Source: Ignelater luminosus
Lineage: Eukaryota; Arthropoda; Insecta; Coleoptera; Elateridae
Direction: 5' to 3'
NCBI GenBank assembly: GCA_011009095.1
Contig: VTPC01090618.1
Location: 265,118-329,117, forward strand
Length of the DNA: 64,000 nt
The position numbers and the translations under genes are program-made. Positions 21,626 to 34,950 of the stretch are shown one piece after another; position 1 is the stretch's first letter; every line of letters begins with the position of its first letter. A model generated the notes under the pieces. The model saw only the letters and a program-made list of their open reading frames with translations, was not told the origin of the DNA and ran no database searches.

Positions 21626-23931
21626 GCTCATAGAGACGCAAAATATTTAAATGCTCATACTCATTACAATTTAAATTTCTGAATGAAGATAGAAAGATGT
21701 AGAAACAAAAAGAATTAGCTCAAAAATAGCGTACTATTGCCCAACGTTAGGAAATTAGAAATTCGGAGAAAATTCATCACAATTAAATATGCAATTGAAT
21801 TAAAATTGTATGGAATAAAGCAAGAGCAAGCTAGAATAGCAAAAGTTGTTAATCGTAAAAACCAGTGCACTACTAGAATTTAAATTAAACAAACGCAAAA
21901 TTTTATTTAAACATCTTATGATGAGCTTTATAAAGTAATCAGATAAATCTCCGAATGTTAATATATTAAAGATGACTAAAATGTAAAAAAAGCAAGTAGT
22001 AAGTAAAGGCGTTATACAGAAGCCAAATAAAAAGATGAAATTCTGGTCGGACTACATATTATTAGTGTGTGGGATTAGTGTCGGTTTACACCGTTACGCA
22101 TAATCCAGTGATGTATCACGGCGGGCATATGTGAATTCCCAATAAATCCGATTATACGGAGTTACAATCATAATGTTTCGACATGGCTAACCAATATTAT
22201 TATAACTTTTAAAAATTCTAGAAATTTACATTTTTTTCTAGGGGAGAGTATTAATTTAAAAAAAACTAATGTGAATGGTGAAGAATTTTAGAATCCCTCG
22301 TTCGAAACTCGTTAAAAGAAATCTATTGCTAAAATTTGTCCTTTTGTGAATCAGTAGTATGCGGGGGTGATGCAGTATGGGAATAAAGTGCAATTGTCGA
22401 TTGTGTAACAAGACTAAGGACTTTAATCACCGTTCGAGAACTTAATGGTCAATGCATGACGCGGGGACTACTCTTAAGAGGGTGAACATTGTTGTTGGTT
22501 TAATACATGTAATTGTAATTCCAAGCATTTGCCGCAAATGTTGAGCTTGAAGCTAAACAGTTAATAGAGATTTCTTTGTTTAAAACGATTATAATGATTA
22601 AGAAATTCAATTTATGCTTTATAAAAGAGAACACCTTATTTGATAATAAAATTGTAGATATTCTTCGTTTAAGCATTGTTCTCTTGGTTTTTTTTATAAA
22701 TGAAGTTATTACAAGTTTTGAATCAGCACAATCTTTGTCGTTTTGTACCCATTCTTAGATTTGCGCATTTTAATTATTTTTTAGGAAACATCAACATCAT
22801 TTATTTAGAATGTTTAAATGAAATACCAGGCTGTCTGCAAAGCGCAATGTTTCATCCAAAATCCAGTTTCAGGTAGGTTTCTTTGAACGTATCTTTCAAA
22901 TTTCTCGCAAACAATCATCAGTTTAGCAACACTGTTATCAGCAAGAAACTAATTAACTGGATCCAGTTTTGATATAACTTCTTTGTTATTGGTTGATTTT
23001 CTCAAATTAGATCATTTATTGTCAATTTTGGAATTCTTTGGTTTCTCATTTTCTTGCGTTTTTCAGTCATAATTAGATCTGTGATTCTCTTCTGCAGTTT
23101 TTCACACACATCTACAGTCAAGTTTTTCTCACTTGATCATTGTCTTCTACCAGATGGGTAAAAATTGCACTTACACATACGGTAGAAAGAATTATTTGCA
23201 GTTAGTGTCAGTGAAGATCTGGTTAATATGGTAACATTTAACTGACTTAAGATGACTACCAATATTCAGAATCAATGTATGAAAATTATCATACGCATAT
23301 AATAGAAGATTATTCTTACACTCCAGAAAACAGTTGTTGATCTTAAGTTTGAAATTGTATATAAACACCACGCAATATTGCCCGTACATACCTTCTCCTG
23401 TAAAGACGTGGTATTCAAGATTTAGCTATACAGTCTATATTTCTGCCTTGCATAAACTCTTAGCGTATAGCTGTCTCATTTGAACGTTCTCTCTATCATA
23501 AATGCTCCAGAACATTGGTTGATAACACAATTGATTTTATCTTAAAGCTTTCCTAAATGAAAAAAAGCACGATTCATCCGTTCAATGCGTATCGTTCATT
23601 TTGTTAAGTTTCAAATAATGATCGATTGCATGCCCTTTCAAATCTTGTCTTTGAGTCAGACTATTACGCTCCGGCTTGAAATCTGTCCCTAATTAAAAGT
23701 AGGGTACGTTTCAAAGATGCTTCGGAATTTTTGAGCTTATGACCCGCTCTTGGGCCTATTCAGCTTTGGTAGAATGCCAGAATAATAATTTTGAGAGATT
23801 TGATTGTTTCGTATTTCATTCTTCCTAGAATTCTCGTTGTTGACTTTCAAACAAAGATATGAAACACTTTGACATTCTTGTCCTTTTTCTCAAGTTTCTA
23901 AGAAGTGACTCTACAAAAATCGTTATCGAAA
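21626..23931. other. No gene recognised; AT-rich spacer
   Basis: Only short unrecognised frames. No terminal repeats or RNA genes noticed. Confidence 0.5.
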
Positions 23932-24175
23932 TGGGACCTAAATTAATCAACTCACCAACTGATTTTTCTGTTGTTTAATTATCCTTATTACTTGATTTTA
24001 TTGCATCTGTTTAGTAGCTTAGTCAGTTCAATTGCAAATGATAACGTTTAAGAAACTCTGAGTGCTTGGAAAAATTTTGAACATTTCGATATAAAAACAT
24101 TGACTCATACAATTTTACGACATTTTGTTTTTCTTCAGCTTCTATTGTATGAAATAGACCCCTAAGAGTACTTCA
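23932..24175. repeat. 244-bp direct repeat, left copy
   Basis: Runs from TGGGACCTAAATTAATC to AAGAGTACTTCA and matches 26414-26657 along its whole length (by eye about 85% identity, equal net length). It abuts the 3' end of the RTE-like LINE. Confidence 0.9.
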
Positions 24176-26413
24176 GCTTCTTCTTCTCCTTTTTCTTTAT
24201 TAGCCTGTTGCCATCCAATGCTGGATGCTTTTCCTGCCTAGTTGAATCCTGCCATCAGCTCTTCATCGCGCTTGTGGATGAGCTCTGCCTCTCCTTCCCA
24301 GCCAGGATCTCCACTGTTGAATGTCTTTGCTCCAACAGTTGTCCGTCTGTCTCAAAGTGTACCCTGTCCATCGCCACTTTAACGATGCTACGTGTTGTTT
24401 TACATCTATTAATTTAGTTTTTTGACGGATGTATTCGTTTCTCATTCGGTCTTTCAATTTAATGTTTAACATTAGCCTTTCCATGGATCTTTGTGTTTTG
24501 GCCAGTTTATCCACCAGGCCCTTAGTAAAGGACCATGTTTGTGTGGCATATGCAAGGATGGAAAGTACACATTGGTTGAAAACGGAACTCCTTAATTTCA
24601 ATGGGATCTTCTGGTCCTTCAAGATTTTGTTTTGCCTGCCAAAAGCGCGCCATGCTGATCTTATGCGTTTCTCAATCTCAGCTGTCTGGCTTGCCTTCCC
24701 GCATCTAATGATTTGTCCAAGGTAGACATATTCTTCGCTGCGCTTTATGATAGTATCGTCCACCGTCCATCGTCCCTGTTTTCGTTTTGGTTAGTCACAA
24801 TTTTAGTTTTTTCTCTATTTAGTTTTAGTCCTATTTTTTCAGATTCTCTTTAATTCCTCTAGCACTGTCTCTAACACTTCGAAGCTGTTCGCTATTAGGA
24901 CCACGTCATCTGCGTATTTTAAATTATTTAACCTTTTTCCATTTATCGTCATCTCTTTATCGTCTCAGTTTAACTTTGAGAACAGGTCTTGCATTACCGT
25001 TATAAACAGTTTAGGGCTCATTGAATCTCCTTGTCTTACGCCCCGTCAAATGGGAATTGGTTGGGTTCTAACGTGTAATTGTATTACTGTTGTTGTATTT
25101 TCGTATATTGATTGTAACAACTCGGCGTATCTATAGTCTATTCTGAATTTCTCAAGTGTTCTTTGTACTGCCCACCATTCCACGCTGTCGAACGCCTTCT
25201 CGTAATCGACGAAGAAAGGTTGTATTGGTGGATTTTTCTATTAGTGTTCTCAGTGTTTGTATATGGTCGGATGTACTATAGTTTTTTCTGAATCCCGCTT
25301 GTTCGCAATTCTGAAATTGTTCCAATTTATTTTCTAATCTATTAATTACTATTTTGGTTAGCAGTTTATAGATCTGTGGTAATAGTGATACGGGTCTATA
25401 ATTTCATAGGTCGTTTTTGTCACCTTTCTTGTGCAGTATTTTTCTTTTGTGTAAGCAGCTGTTCAAAAGTGTTCGTAGTATTTTCAGTATTGCTTCCTCA
25501 TCCTCTTTGATGAATTCCGGAAACATACCATCGATCCCAGGAGCTTTGTTACCTTTCATAGATCTGATTTTACTCACTATTTCTTCGTCGGAGATATCTG
25601 GGATGTCTTCTGAACCTTCATTTATAACTGCTTTGTTCAGAGATTCTTTGTAGACGTTTTCTGTCGTTCTCAGTATCTTTTCTCTGTTTGTTATTTCCGT
25701 TCCGTGTTCATCTTTAATTGCGTTGATGTTGACTTTTCCCAGCGACGTTCTTATGCTTTTCATATTTTTGCCATTCTCTATCGCTTGTTCTATCATGTTC
25801 TCTGTCTGTTTTCTCGTATCTTCTCTAATGGATTTTTTAAGTGTTTTATTTGTTTCTACGCATTCTATAGAACCGTTTTCTCCTTTTCTTATTAATAGTC
25901 GTTGTTTCTTAAACATGTCCTCAGTTCTGACATTCCATTGTTTCGATCTTTCTTCGGGTTTTTGTTACTTTCTCTGCAGACTCTAACATAGCTTTGTTGA
26001 TTGTCGTATTTAGTTCATCTATTGGCATTTCAGCGTAGTCTGGAGTTTGATTTAAATTTTCCATTTTTTTTGTTTATTACTAGCTCAGCCCGAACAATTC
26101 GATGGTCGCTTCCTGCTTCCACATAGTTGATCACTGATACATCTTTAAATATTCTCTTATTAGTTGATAATATGTAATCTATTTTATTTTTGTGTTCTTT
26201 CTTTGGGGAGAACCAAGTGCATTCTCTATTTGACTTTTTTTTTGTAGAATGTATTAATGGCGTTTTAATGCTGTTTTAGGTAGTTCATCAGCATCTGTCT
26301 TCGTTAATTTCTTTCGCCGTACCCAAAGTATTCGATTTTCTCTTCATCAGCTTCTCTTTTTCCACCTAATTTTGCGTTGAAGTCTCCCATTATGTTCGTA
26401 TACTTCAGTTTAC
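24176..26413 (-). mobile_element. RTE-like LINE, 5'-truncated and decayed
   Basis: Read on the minus strand. The copy starts inside the apurinic-type endonuclease: TNIMGDFNAKLGGK (about 26400), IDYILSTNKRIF (about 26170) and EAGSDHRIVRAEL (about 26095). The RT follows: MKGNKAPGIDGMFPEFIKED (about 25530), FFVDYEKAFDSVEWWAVQ (about 25210), RGVRQGDSMSPKLF (about 25045) and KYADDVVLIA (catalytic YADD at 24905-24916). After the palm comes a thumb region with EEYVYLGQIIRCG and a C-terminus with KWRWTGYTLR (24263-24763). Several frameshifts make it non-functional. The 3' end is GAA-rich (about 24176-24195). It lacks the first part of the endonuclease, so reverse transcription stopped early. Flanked exactly by the 244-bp direct repeats. 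Confidence 0.9.
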
Positions 26414-26657
26414 TGGGACCTAACTTAATCAGCTCATTAATAGATTTCTTTGTTGTTTAACTATCTTTATTACTTGATCTCAATGCATCTCTTTGGTAAT
26501 TTATACAATTCAATTGCAAAGGTTAATGTTTAAGAACCTCTGAGTGCTTGGAAAAACTTTGAACATTTGGTATAAAAACATTGACCGATACAAAGTTTGT
26601 AACATTTTGTTTCTCTTCAGCTCCTATTGTGTGAAGTAGACCCCTAAGAGTACTTCA
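26414..26657. repeat. 244-bp direct repeat, right copy
   Basis: Partner of 23932-24175; begins TGGGACCTAACTTAATC right where the LINE endonuclease sequence stops. Confidence 0.9.
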
Positions 26658-27275
26658 TGATGTTAACTTACAGAAACATGAAGAAAAATTTATCAAAAAT
26701 GCCTTGGAAACGAATTAGTTAGTAAAAATTGCAACAAATTAAGATTTTAACTCCAGCTAGTATTGTGAATATGGAGAAAGATTGATAACCAAGAAATGAT
26801 TTTAAAAAGTTGTAACCAGAACTTTTTTACCTTACGCATATGTGCAGGTGCATCCAGTACAAACAATTTTCTAGCAGAAATTTAAACACATCAAACTTTC
26901 AAAGATATGGCGAAATCAATTGGGGTTGTTTTAAACACTGGTGCTTATCACCAAAACAAATTAGTGACACAGAATGTTACTTGGTGCAAGACAATACTAA
27001 AATTTTGATTGCTGCTTTAATTCAATGCGATTCACCTCTAAAGAATATTGCATGAATTTTCGGTAATCAACCAATGCTTGTTAGGATTGTCTGCTCGCAG
27101 CCTGTATCAAATCACTGAAAACAAGAGCAAACTAGATGGTTAGGCTACAAAATAATTTAAATAAATAAATAAAATTCGGATTAATATTAGTTAATAAATT
27201 AGTAAATAAATAAACTTTACTAGAAACAGAGATAACAATAAATTATATAACAGAAAAGTAACAATAAATCTTAAC
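26658..27275. other. No gene recognised; AT-rich spacer with TTTA-rich end
   Basis: The right part (about 27150-27275) has AAATAAATAAATAAA-type sequence, probably the 3' tail of the Jockey-like element read on the minus strand. Confidence 0.4.
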
Positions 27276-29110
27276 AGCACAATGTCAAGGTTTTCCAACC
27301 ATTGAATAGCTTCTGTGGTTACATTAATAAAGTCACCCGTCGTTCCCTAAAAGGCTCTAGCTGGGTACTTGTAGAGGATGTGGTTCACCGCAGTCGCAGT
27401 TTGGATCAAGACACATTTCCCAATTGTAGAGTGAGTCCCCGCATCTTTCGTGACCTGTTCTCATTCTATCTAAAGAAACTATGTCTTTATTTGAAGATCA
27501 TACCCGTGAGAAAGGTTCTTAGCATCGAGTATAGGATGCCACTCTGCAACCATGCTGTCTTTCCACTCATTGACCCTGCAGCAGATGTATTGAAGTTATT
27601 GCTGATTAATGTTTGAGCAGTTTTCACAGGAGGTTTGACTTGAGTCTTTTAAACTCGATTATGTCTCCTTGAATAGGGAGATCTAAGTTATTGCAGATGG
27701 TTTGATACTCCCTGACTAGAATACTTTGTCTATGTAGCTTGGATGGCTCAATGTGGCTTAGAGTTCGGAGCCACGATGTCAACTTTATTTACATGCGGAT
27801 TGTACAGCCACACCGAGAAAGAATATTTAGCAATAAAGTACACTAGACTCAAAGCAGTTATACGAAGGGTTACTCCTCGGCACTTTGAATTGGGTTTATG
27901 TGGGAGTTCAACATCGTTTAAAGCCACCTTCAAATGAATTGTAGCCATGTTATTGTTCAGATCGAAACAAGTTTCCGTTTTAGATTTGATCTTAGTGGAA
28001 TGACTTTTATCTTTCTTGGCTGTAGAGCATGCTACTACCGGTTAGCGACCTGATCTGCAGTAGCTGTGAGTTTAACAAGTTTGTTACGAGAATTTGTACC
28101 CAATTTCTTAAGAAAAGACCAGGGTTTTTTGCTAGAATACTTAGAATTTATGCTTTTTATAGTCTCTGTCTATTTAGATTTTCTAGCTTTGTTCAGGTTT
28201 TCCAAAAGAGCGTCGATTACCTCTTGCTTGCTGTTCTTCATACAATCTTGATAGAGTTGTTCGCTGGCTACGTTTTCACCCTGGTATAATTATATTTTTT
28301 TTTGACTCCCCTAGGGATATGCTTTTAGCCGTTGATATGACAAGCTTAGAAAATCTGATGTAATTTCCTGAGACTGGAGGGATGAATCTTATACTTCCAT
28401 CCATATCTGCAGAAAAGTCCATCCAGTTAGCTTTTGAAACATTCCATCTCGGAAGCTGTGAATTACTGGTATTTGCATTCCTACTTCCAATATGATAGGC
28501 GATGTTGGCTATGAGGAAAGTGTTTAAGGACCTGGCGGATAACTGGGATTTCTCTTCTTTTCACTGTACATCTGAAGATACAAAGCACAGGTCTGGATTG
28601 ATATCAGTGCGCCATCAAAATGCATGTTTTCTGGTTTTAGCCCATTCTATTACTTCTAGCCCTTGCGGGTCGTTCTTTTTATACTTTCCTGAGAATGATG
28701 ATTCTGGAAGTCTCTAGCAAAGAGAACAGGGTGCTCCAGAAAAGAAAACATCATGTTTGGCTAAGTTGTTTGAGGTGGTTTATAAACGTTTACAACTGTC
28801 AGTCCCGCAGCCTCTACCGTAACAGTTTCGCATTGTCTAAATTTCTTGATTTGAGCTGGGAGATACCTTTGTGTTTTTTTGTATAAGAGTAATGTCAATG
28901 TTGTTCTCCAACTGGGGTTTGGGTAGGCATTTGGATTTGCTGATGCCTTCAATGTTCCGTTGGCAAATGCGAAGGACCGGGCCAAGTCTTTTTGTCTTTG
29001 GACCCTGATAAGAGCTGTTACTTTGTAGTGTTCATTATTTTTGTATGTCTGTTCGAATGATCATGGGATTGTGAGATAGTCTGGGCTGCCTGTAGTTCTA
29101 GCTCTTTAGC
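27276..29110 (-). mobile_element. Jockey-like LINE, internally deleted (RT core missing)
   Basis: Minus-strand fragments in order: GPKTKRLGPVLRICQRNIEG (endonuclease start, about 29005-28950), ETVTVEAAGLTVVNVYKPPQ (about 28830-28765), LPRWNVSKANWMDFSADMDG then SIRFIPPVSGNYIRFSKLV (about 28465-28340, the linker before RT), KLVKLTATADQVANR (about 28070-28035), then a jump to VALNDVELPHKPNSKCRGVTLRITALSLVY (27930-27850). The end is MRTGHERCGDSLYNW...CLDPNCDCGEPH (about 27460-27385) and TTGDFINVTTEAIQWLENLD (about 27345-27290), the C-terminal zinc-knuckle region of Jockey-clade ORF2. The fingers and palm with YADD are absent between about 28035 and 27935. Stops and frameshifts elsewhere. The clade call rests on the endonuclease start, linker and CDCG tail. 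Confidence 0.85.
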
Positions 29111-32100
29111 GTTACCCTGCGTGCACCATGTAGAGGTGAGCTAGATTTGCACCCGTGACCTCCCTTTAATAGTTAGTCTACAAGTAAGTGACCCATCTAA
29201 CTGAAATAACCAAATAATGCTCCTCGACATTTTAAAAAAACCTAAAAAACCAAATTGATCTAAAAATGTAATCAGTTCAAGAAGTTTGGTGCGAAGCGCC
29301 CTGGTGTAATGGTTCTGAAGGTTTAACCCATTTGAAAAACCAGAGTGACATAAAATATCTGCTACAGCTTGAAGAAACATGAGTACTTTGAACAATGACT
29401 ACTCGGCTAAAAAGTTTAGCTCATGTATGTCTTATTTGTATTTACAGAATTTTAAACCAAGAACAACAGTATTGGATTTAATGTTGAGAAAAGCTTTTGG
29501 AATTTTTGAAGAAGAGATAACTTTTAATAAGAAGACTTTACCCGTGTGTCAGGCTAAAAATTCCAATCAGTCCGCAATAGTAACAGCTCGCTAAACATGA
29601 ACTCGACTTCTCTAATAAAACCAAGCTGCGGAGTGGTACGATTTAAAATACGATCCATCTAGGTGTCTAATGCTTTACCTACTTTTTGAATATGTAAGAA
29701 GTATCCTTGATGATCTTTAGGATAAGAAATGCTTTTTAGGCTTTTTCAGGCAAATAAAACTACAAACTCACATATTTTTATAACCAAAGAGAGTTTGGAA
29801 AGACTTCACCGTCATCCAGAATGCTGTATAGCACATCACTCTCCTTTGAATTTTGCCTTATTCCAAACAGCAGTAACAATTTTAACATAAGCGGAATGTA
29901 AGATAATTACAGTTGCGTGGTAAGGAATCTGATTCGTTTTTAACAGCCAGCTCACATGCCCACTATGGTTTCAAAGAAAAGTTGGTGACATTTGAAAATA
30001 CGTAACGATAGAACCTTTGAATATTATGAACTAATCTAGTTTTGATCGGGAAGTCAAGGACGGAATTTTATGTTCATAATTTACGTTGATTGAAGGTGCA
30101 GCTGCACGCCCATCAATACTTTTATGATCGTAATAAAACTAGACTTATCTCAAGGTTCACGTGTTTTTCATTATTTCTGTTAATGCATGCGATTTCGCCC
30201 TATACTATAAGCACACGAGATTCTCACTGAAGCCAGTTCGAAACGGAACTTGCTTCCAGCCAAGATGATTGCCTAGCTTAGTAAGTAATTTTATAAATTC
30301 CTACTTAAGTCCAGACAGAATTCTTTGCACAAACGTGTTTTGAGATTTTGTTATTATATTTTTTGAAGATGTAAAAATGTGAACTTCGTCATTTTTTTTG
30401 TATTTGCAGGCTTTGTATAAATACAAAAAACAATAGAAATGTTTTCAATATTTGCGATGTAATGATCACCACAGGTATATTTCTAACAAAGAGATCTCGA
30501 TTTTTGTAACGACAGATAGTGGCAAGTCAAATAAATACTATACGCAATGATTACATTTTGAATATCTAGTGGATAGGATATGAAAAACTATTTACGAATA
30601 GTTTTTTAAGGGTGAGGCCGTATTGCAGATACTAACATTAAGACTTTGACCAGTAAGTAGAAGGTTTTGTAATGCTGCTTTGTTTATTACGACTGTTAAT
30701 ATAAAGCTGGAAAATATTTTTTACTTTTCTTAACAGGTTGTTTGAAAACCAGCCTTCAGCAGTAGTAGCTATTCGTCAAGGCGTTTTTTTATATTCCATG
30801 AAGATATTCTTACAAATGGTTTTTTAAATTTCTCAAAACCTTTCATGAAGCCTTTACGCAATTAATAATAAATATAATATAGGAATAATAATAGATATCA
30901 GAAAGTCTTACTTCTTTGTCATTTTGTTCGTATATGTGCACATAAACAATTAAACAAATAAAACATCCGATCATACTTCTGTTAAGCAATAAATCAGGGG
31001 AATAAAGGAACAGGCCCTAAGAATGATTTGTCCACAACCATTTATTATCTTCAACGCGTGGCTAAGGGAAAATAAAAGAACTCTCCTTCCACTGAAGGGA
31101 ACTCTTCCTTTTATTTCATTTATTACCATCATCCACCGCCATTACGTAAGCTAATTTATTATGGAAATTTTTGTTAAAAATCCTCTCTAACTTCATTTTA
31201 TAAATTTATATCTCGTCTAGCAAAGAAAACACGCAATTAGCGTTTTCCGATAAAAATAATATCATGATAAAGAGACAGTAGTTATTGTATACAAGATGTG
31301 GACAAAACAAATGGACGTCGGTCTAGCTAATAGCAGCACAGGTTCCGGTCTTCGCCGGAAGTGGAAATAATTTCCTCTCCCGGCATCGTGCACACGATAC
31401 ATACTCGGGGTTAAGCTCGACAATCGATAACAACACAATAGATTTCATTTTCAGTGTGAAAGCTTTACATATTGCACTTATTATTTCTATCCATTCCATT
31501 GTCTCTAAACAAAAGGAAATAACAAAATGTTTCAACTTCTACTATAAGTAAATAAAAATCGTGCTAAATCTAAAAATAACATTTCGAAGCAGTCGTCGAG
31601 AATTTGACAGGGAGAGGATACCTGCCGGATTAGAAAAGATAGCACGATAAGCTTGACATCCAGATGGACACGCTGATATTTTACCGACCTGGACCCAACC
31701 TGTGGCAATTAGTTCACTAATTCTACTTGTAACTGCCTGATTAAAATCTAAATGTTTCTTTGTGTGTTGTGTTGTGAGGTTCTGCTAATTGTTCTTTTGA
31801 AAGAATTTCTGTTCTAAAAAGAAAATTCCTGACTTATCTATTCTTTTAGTGTTATTTTAATCCTTTCGCTTATTAAAATTATTTAGATAAAACAAAAATC
31901 GAATTTTTTTTAGGATATCTTTGTAAAGACTTCAATTAAAACAGAGAGAGATAATTATTACGACTTTTATCAATTTAGTAATCTCTTTGTGAAGAATAGG
32001 CTAAAATCGAGACAATAATGGACAGAAAAATTCCAACTAATGAGCATTTAATAAAATCGTTGCCTAGTTACTATAATAACTTAATTTGTAGCGTATAACA

Positions 32101-33885
32101 TGTTGAGAATTTGTGGTAGATAATAATTTCATTAACTGGCTACATTAACTAAATACTCTATTAAATAATGCTTCTAAATGGGTCTAAACTATTAATTTTG
32201 TTCAAAACTGTAATTGGTGTTTTCAAAACATTATACACAATAGTAACGATTCAATCGTAAAATGTTTTTACTTGGCGAGGGTAAGGTGATTCCGATGAAG
32301 AGATAAAAGCACTCTTTGTGTCCTGTCTAGTTACGTGTAGTTTTGCTTGTTTACGTATCTTTTATAATGGGAGTCATTACTATACTCAGCTCAACATTCA
32401 TTATAAAACTAATCATATCCTTTGAAAGATGATGTATTTATATGACTTACATTGGCAAAATTAAATTTTTCTTTAATTCTCATTTAGTAAAAGAAAATGA
32501 CAAAGAAACTACTAAAAATTGTTTCATTTACTTACTGTAGTTTTCACTATTCATTGGTAAGTTTTCATATTACATTTCTATTGATTTGATTGTCAAAATC
32601 TTGATACAATCCTTTAAGACAATTAAAAATATACGCGTTATCATTATTTGGCCGTGTTGCAGTAAATAAACAGTAAATAATCTTAATAATCAGCATTAGC
32701 TCAAAATGAACATCGAAACTCTTCAACTATATTTCAATTCCACATAATTGTTGGGTATTAGTTTTGCACCGATTCTGGTCGTGCGTCTTTGGGCATGAAG
32801 AATCTTTAATGAAGATTCTTCTGGGCATCGTACACTGAGGAAAATTAGTATGTAGATATAACAAAAATAAATTATATTCTCAATAAAAGTTTATTAATAT
32901 TTGTCCAATGTCACTAATCATTAGATAATGTATCAGCGTTTAATGTTATGCTATCTGTTGTTAATACAATGAAAAGATCCAAAGCGATATTAAGTAAAAG
33001 TTCATTACATTAATAAAAAGGTTTTTACTGTAATAAGCACAATTCACAAATGCACTGGATGTATTAATTGAATTAATAACGAGTTTCATTAATATTACCA
33101 ATCGATTAATTATAGAAATGTAAGGTGTTACATTGACATAATGAATTTGTTCAGTACACTGAAAGTTAGAAATGTAATAATATATTAATGTAAGACTTTG
33201 CAAGTAGGCAATAAATTAGTTCGTTGCATTTATGAATAATTGTGCATTTATATTATAAACTCTTAATTGTGTTCATACACTGTGGCTTATCAAGACAATG
33301 AATAGATGTATTGCTCTGAAGAATAAACCTACAGGGTGACTCATTATACTTTAAATGTTTCCTGGCATATAACCTTTTAGGATTTTTATTTTTTAATAAT
33401 AGTAGACAACATCTTGACATTCGTTTTATCTTATAGAGTTTACTAGGTACATGCATAGTCAAGACAACCCAGTAATTTATGCTACTAGAATGAAACAATT
33501 GGAAATTGAAATATTAGTATGTTATAGAACCCGAATCTAATGGCTATTATTTCCACGAGGAAGAAGTTTGCAACTAGAGCTGAAAGGTGTGACATCGTTT
33601 GATATGATACTTATTTATAAAAATTTATACTTTTATATCTATACTTGGTTTTTTGTGCTTCTGTCATCTGTAAATTATCGGTGCTCTGTAAGGTTCTATG
33701 TCATTTTGTCAAATTCTGGTTAATTACTTGCCTTTTGTTTTTCACGATTTTTATATAAGATCTCTGTGAATACACACTTCAAACTTCAGCTTTTAAGTCG
33801 TCAACCTCTAACTTTAAGCATACCAAACGATTTAATGTCGAAAGCGCTACCAAAATTGTAAATAAATTATTTGAAAACACTAGAT
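29111..33885. other. No gene recognised; long AT-rich spacer
   Basis: No supported coding frames. Small hairpins occur: TTCCGG/CCGGAA near 31343-31360, and a perfect 10-bp stem (GAAGAATCTT, loop TAATG) at 32797-32821 followed by a repeated GGGCAT. Nothing else identifiable in nearly 5 kb. Confidence 0.5.
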
Positions 33886-34950
33886 CAGTGGTTCCCAAAC
33901 TTACTATGCCCATGAACCTTTTATTATAGCAACAACCTGCTTTTGCAAGTAAAATTTGTGGTATCTTTGTTCAAACATTGATTTCAGCTTCTCATTTGTG
34001 GATAATTCAGTAAGTTGCTCCTGTATTAGTATGGATTCATCTGAATTTGTGGGTCTACTTGCAAAAGGGTCCAACATCCAATTGGGGCTAACCAAGTGAA
34101 GAATGTCTTCAAATCTTCGTCTGAGTTCAGAATGAAGAGCCGTTAAGTTTTGACAATAAACAAGCAAATCTTCATCTCACGTTTGCAATTTTGAAAGATT
34201 TAGAAACTGAGAGCATTCTCCTCTACCAAGTTTTGCTTGTATTGAAAAAGTTTTGCAACAAACGCAGATATTATACTTTAGTTTTGATTAAATTGAATTG
34301 ATCATCTTGAAGCTTCAAATTGGTTTTGTTAAATTTGGTAAATAAGTCAGTCAGATAAGCTATGTCATTTTTTGAATTAATTAAACTGAGCCGCAAATCA
34401 TTGTTTTTACTTTCCAGGAATTCCAACACTGAATCAAAGAGTGCATAAAATCGATCCAAACACTTTTAGAACACATAAACGATTGTAATTAATATTCATC
34501 ATTTTTCAAACAAAGTTGAGCAAATGATCTGTTATTTAAGGCATTCTTTTTGATTTTATTAACTGCTCTAATGACATCATCTAGTGAGCCATGCAAGCGT
34601 TCACTAAGATGTTATCGATGAATGACACAATGTACAGATAATACATTCGGTGTAGATTGTTTTAAGTATGCCAGAAAACCGTTAGTAGCAACGGAGAGGA
34701 TATTACTCAAGGGTCTAGCTTTTACATCGAAAAATCCTTTTAATTTGTTAAATATTGTTTCACCTTTCGTATCAGTTTCCAAACATTTGGAAAATAACAA
34801 TTCTTGGGAAATCTCACGTAAGCTAAAAGTAAAGCTTTTTTCCTGGCAAAGTTGACTCCTCAAGTTGTACAGAGAGTTCATCTCACATAAAGAATTTTCT
34901 ACACACTGAGCCATTTCGTCAATCCTTCTTTGTACTGTATCTGTTAACAA
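33886..34950 (-). pseudogene. hAT transposase relic of the ZBED5/FAM200-like type with one terminus
   Basis: On the minus strand the fragments run LTDTVQRRIDEMAQCVE (34945), ELLFSKCLETDTKGETIFNK then KGFFDVKARPLSNIL (about 34800-34690), VLSVHCVIHR (34640), HLSERLHGSLDDVIRAVNKI (about 34605-34545), MDRFYALFDSVLEFLESKNN (34459), then ALHSELRRRFEDIL (34140-34100) and LDPFASRP. This is the order in ZBED5/SCAND3-like hAT proteins. The conserved 'LDeS' catalytic block between VQRRIDEM and ELLF is deleted, as is the N-terminal BED finger. The terminus CAGTGGTTCCCAAAC at 33886-33900 is the typical hAT end and marks the 3' boundary; no partner was found on the right. Probably a truncated element remnant rather than a domesticated gene. 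Confidence 0.85.

Noticed and set aside
29140..29205. tRNA-like B-box string (GGGTGCAAATCTAG, minus strand)
   Set aside because: The T-arm stem does not pair and no acceptor stem could be drawn; not a tRNA, and too weak for a SINE call.
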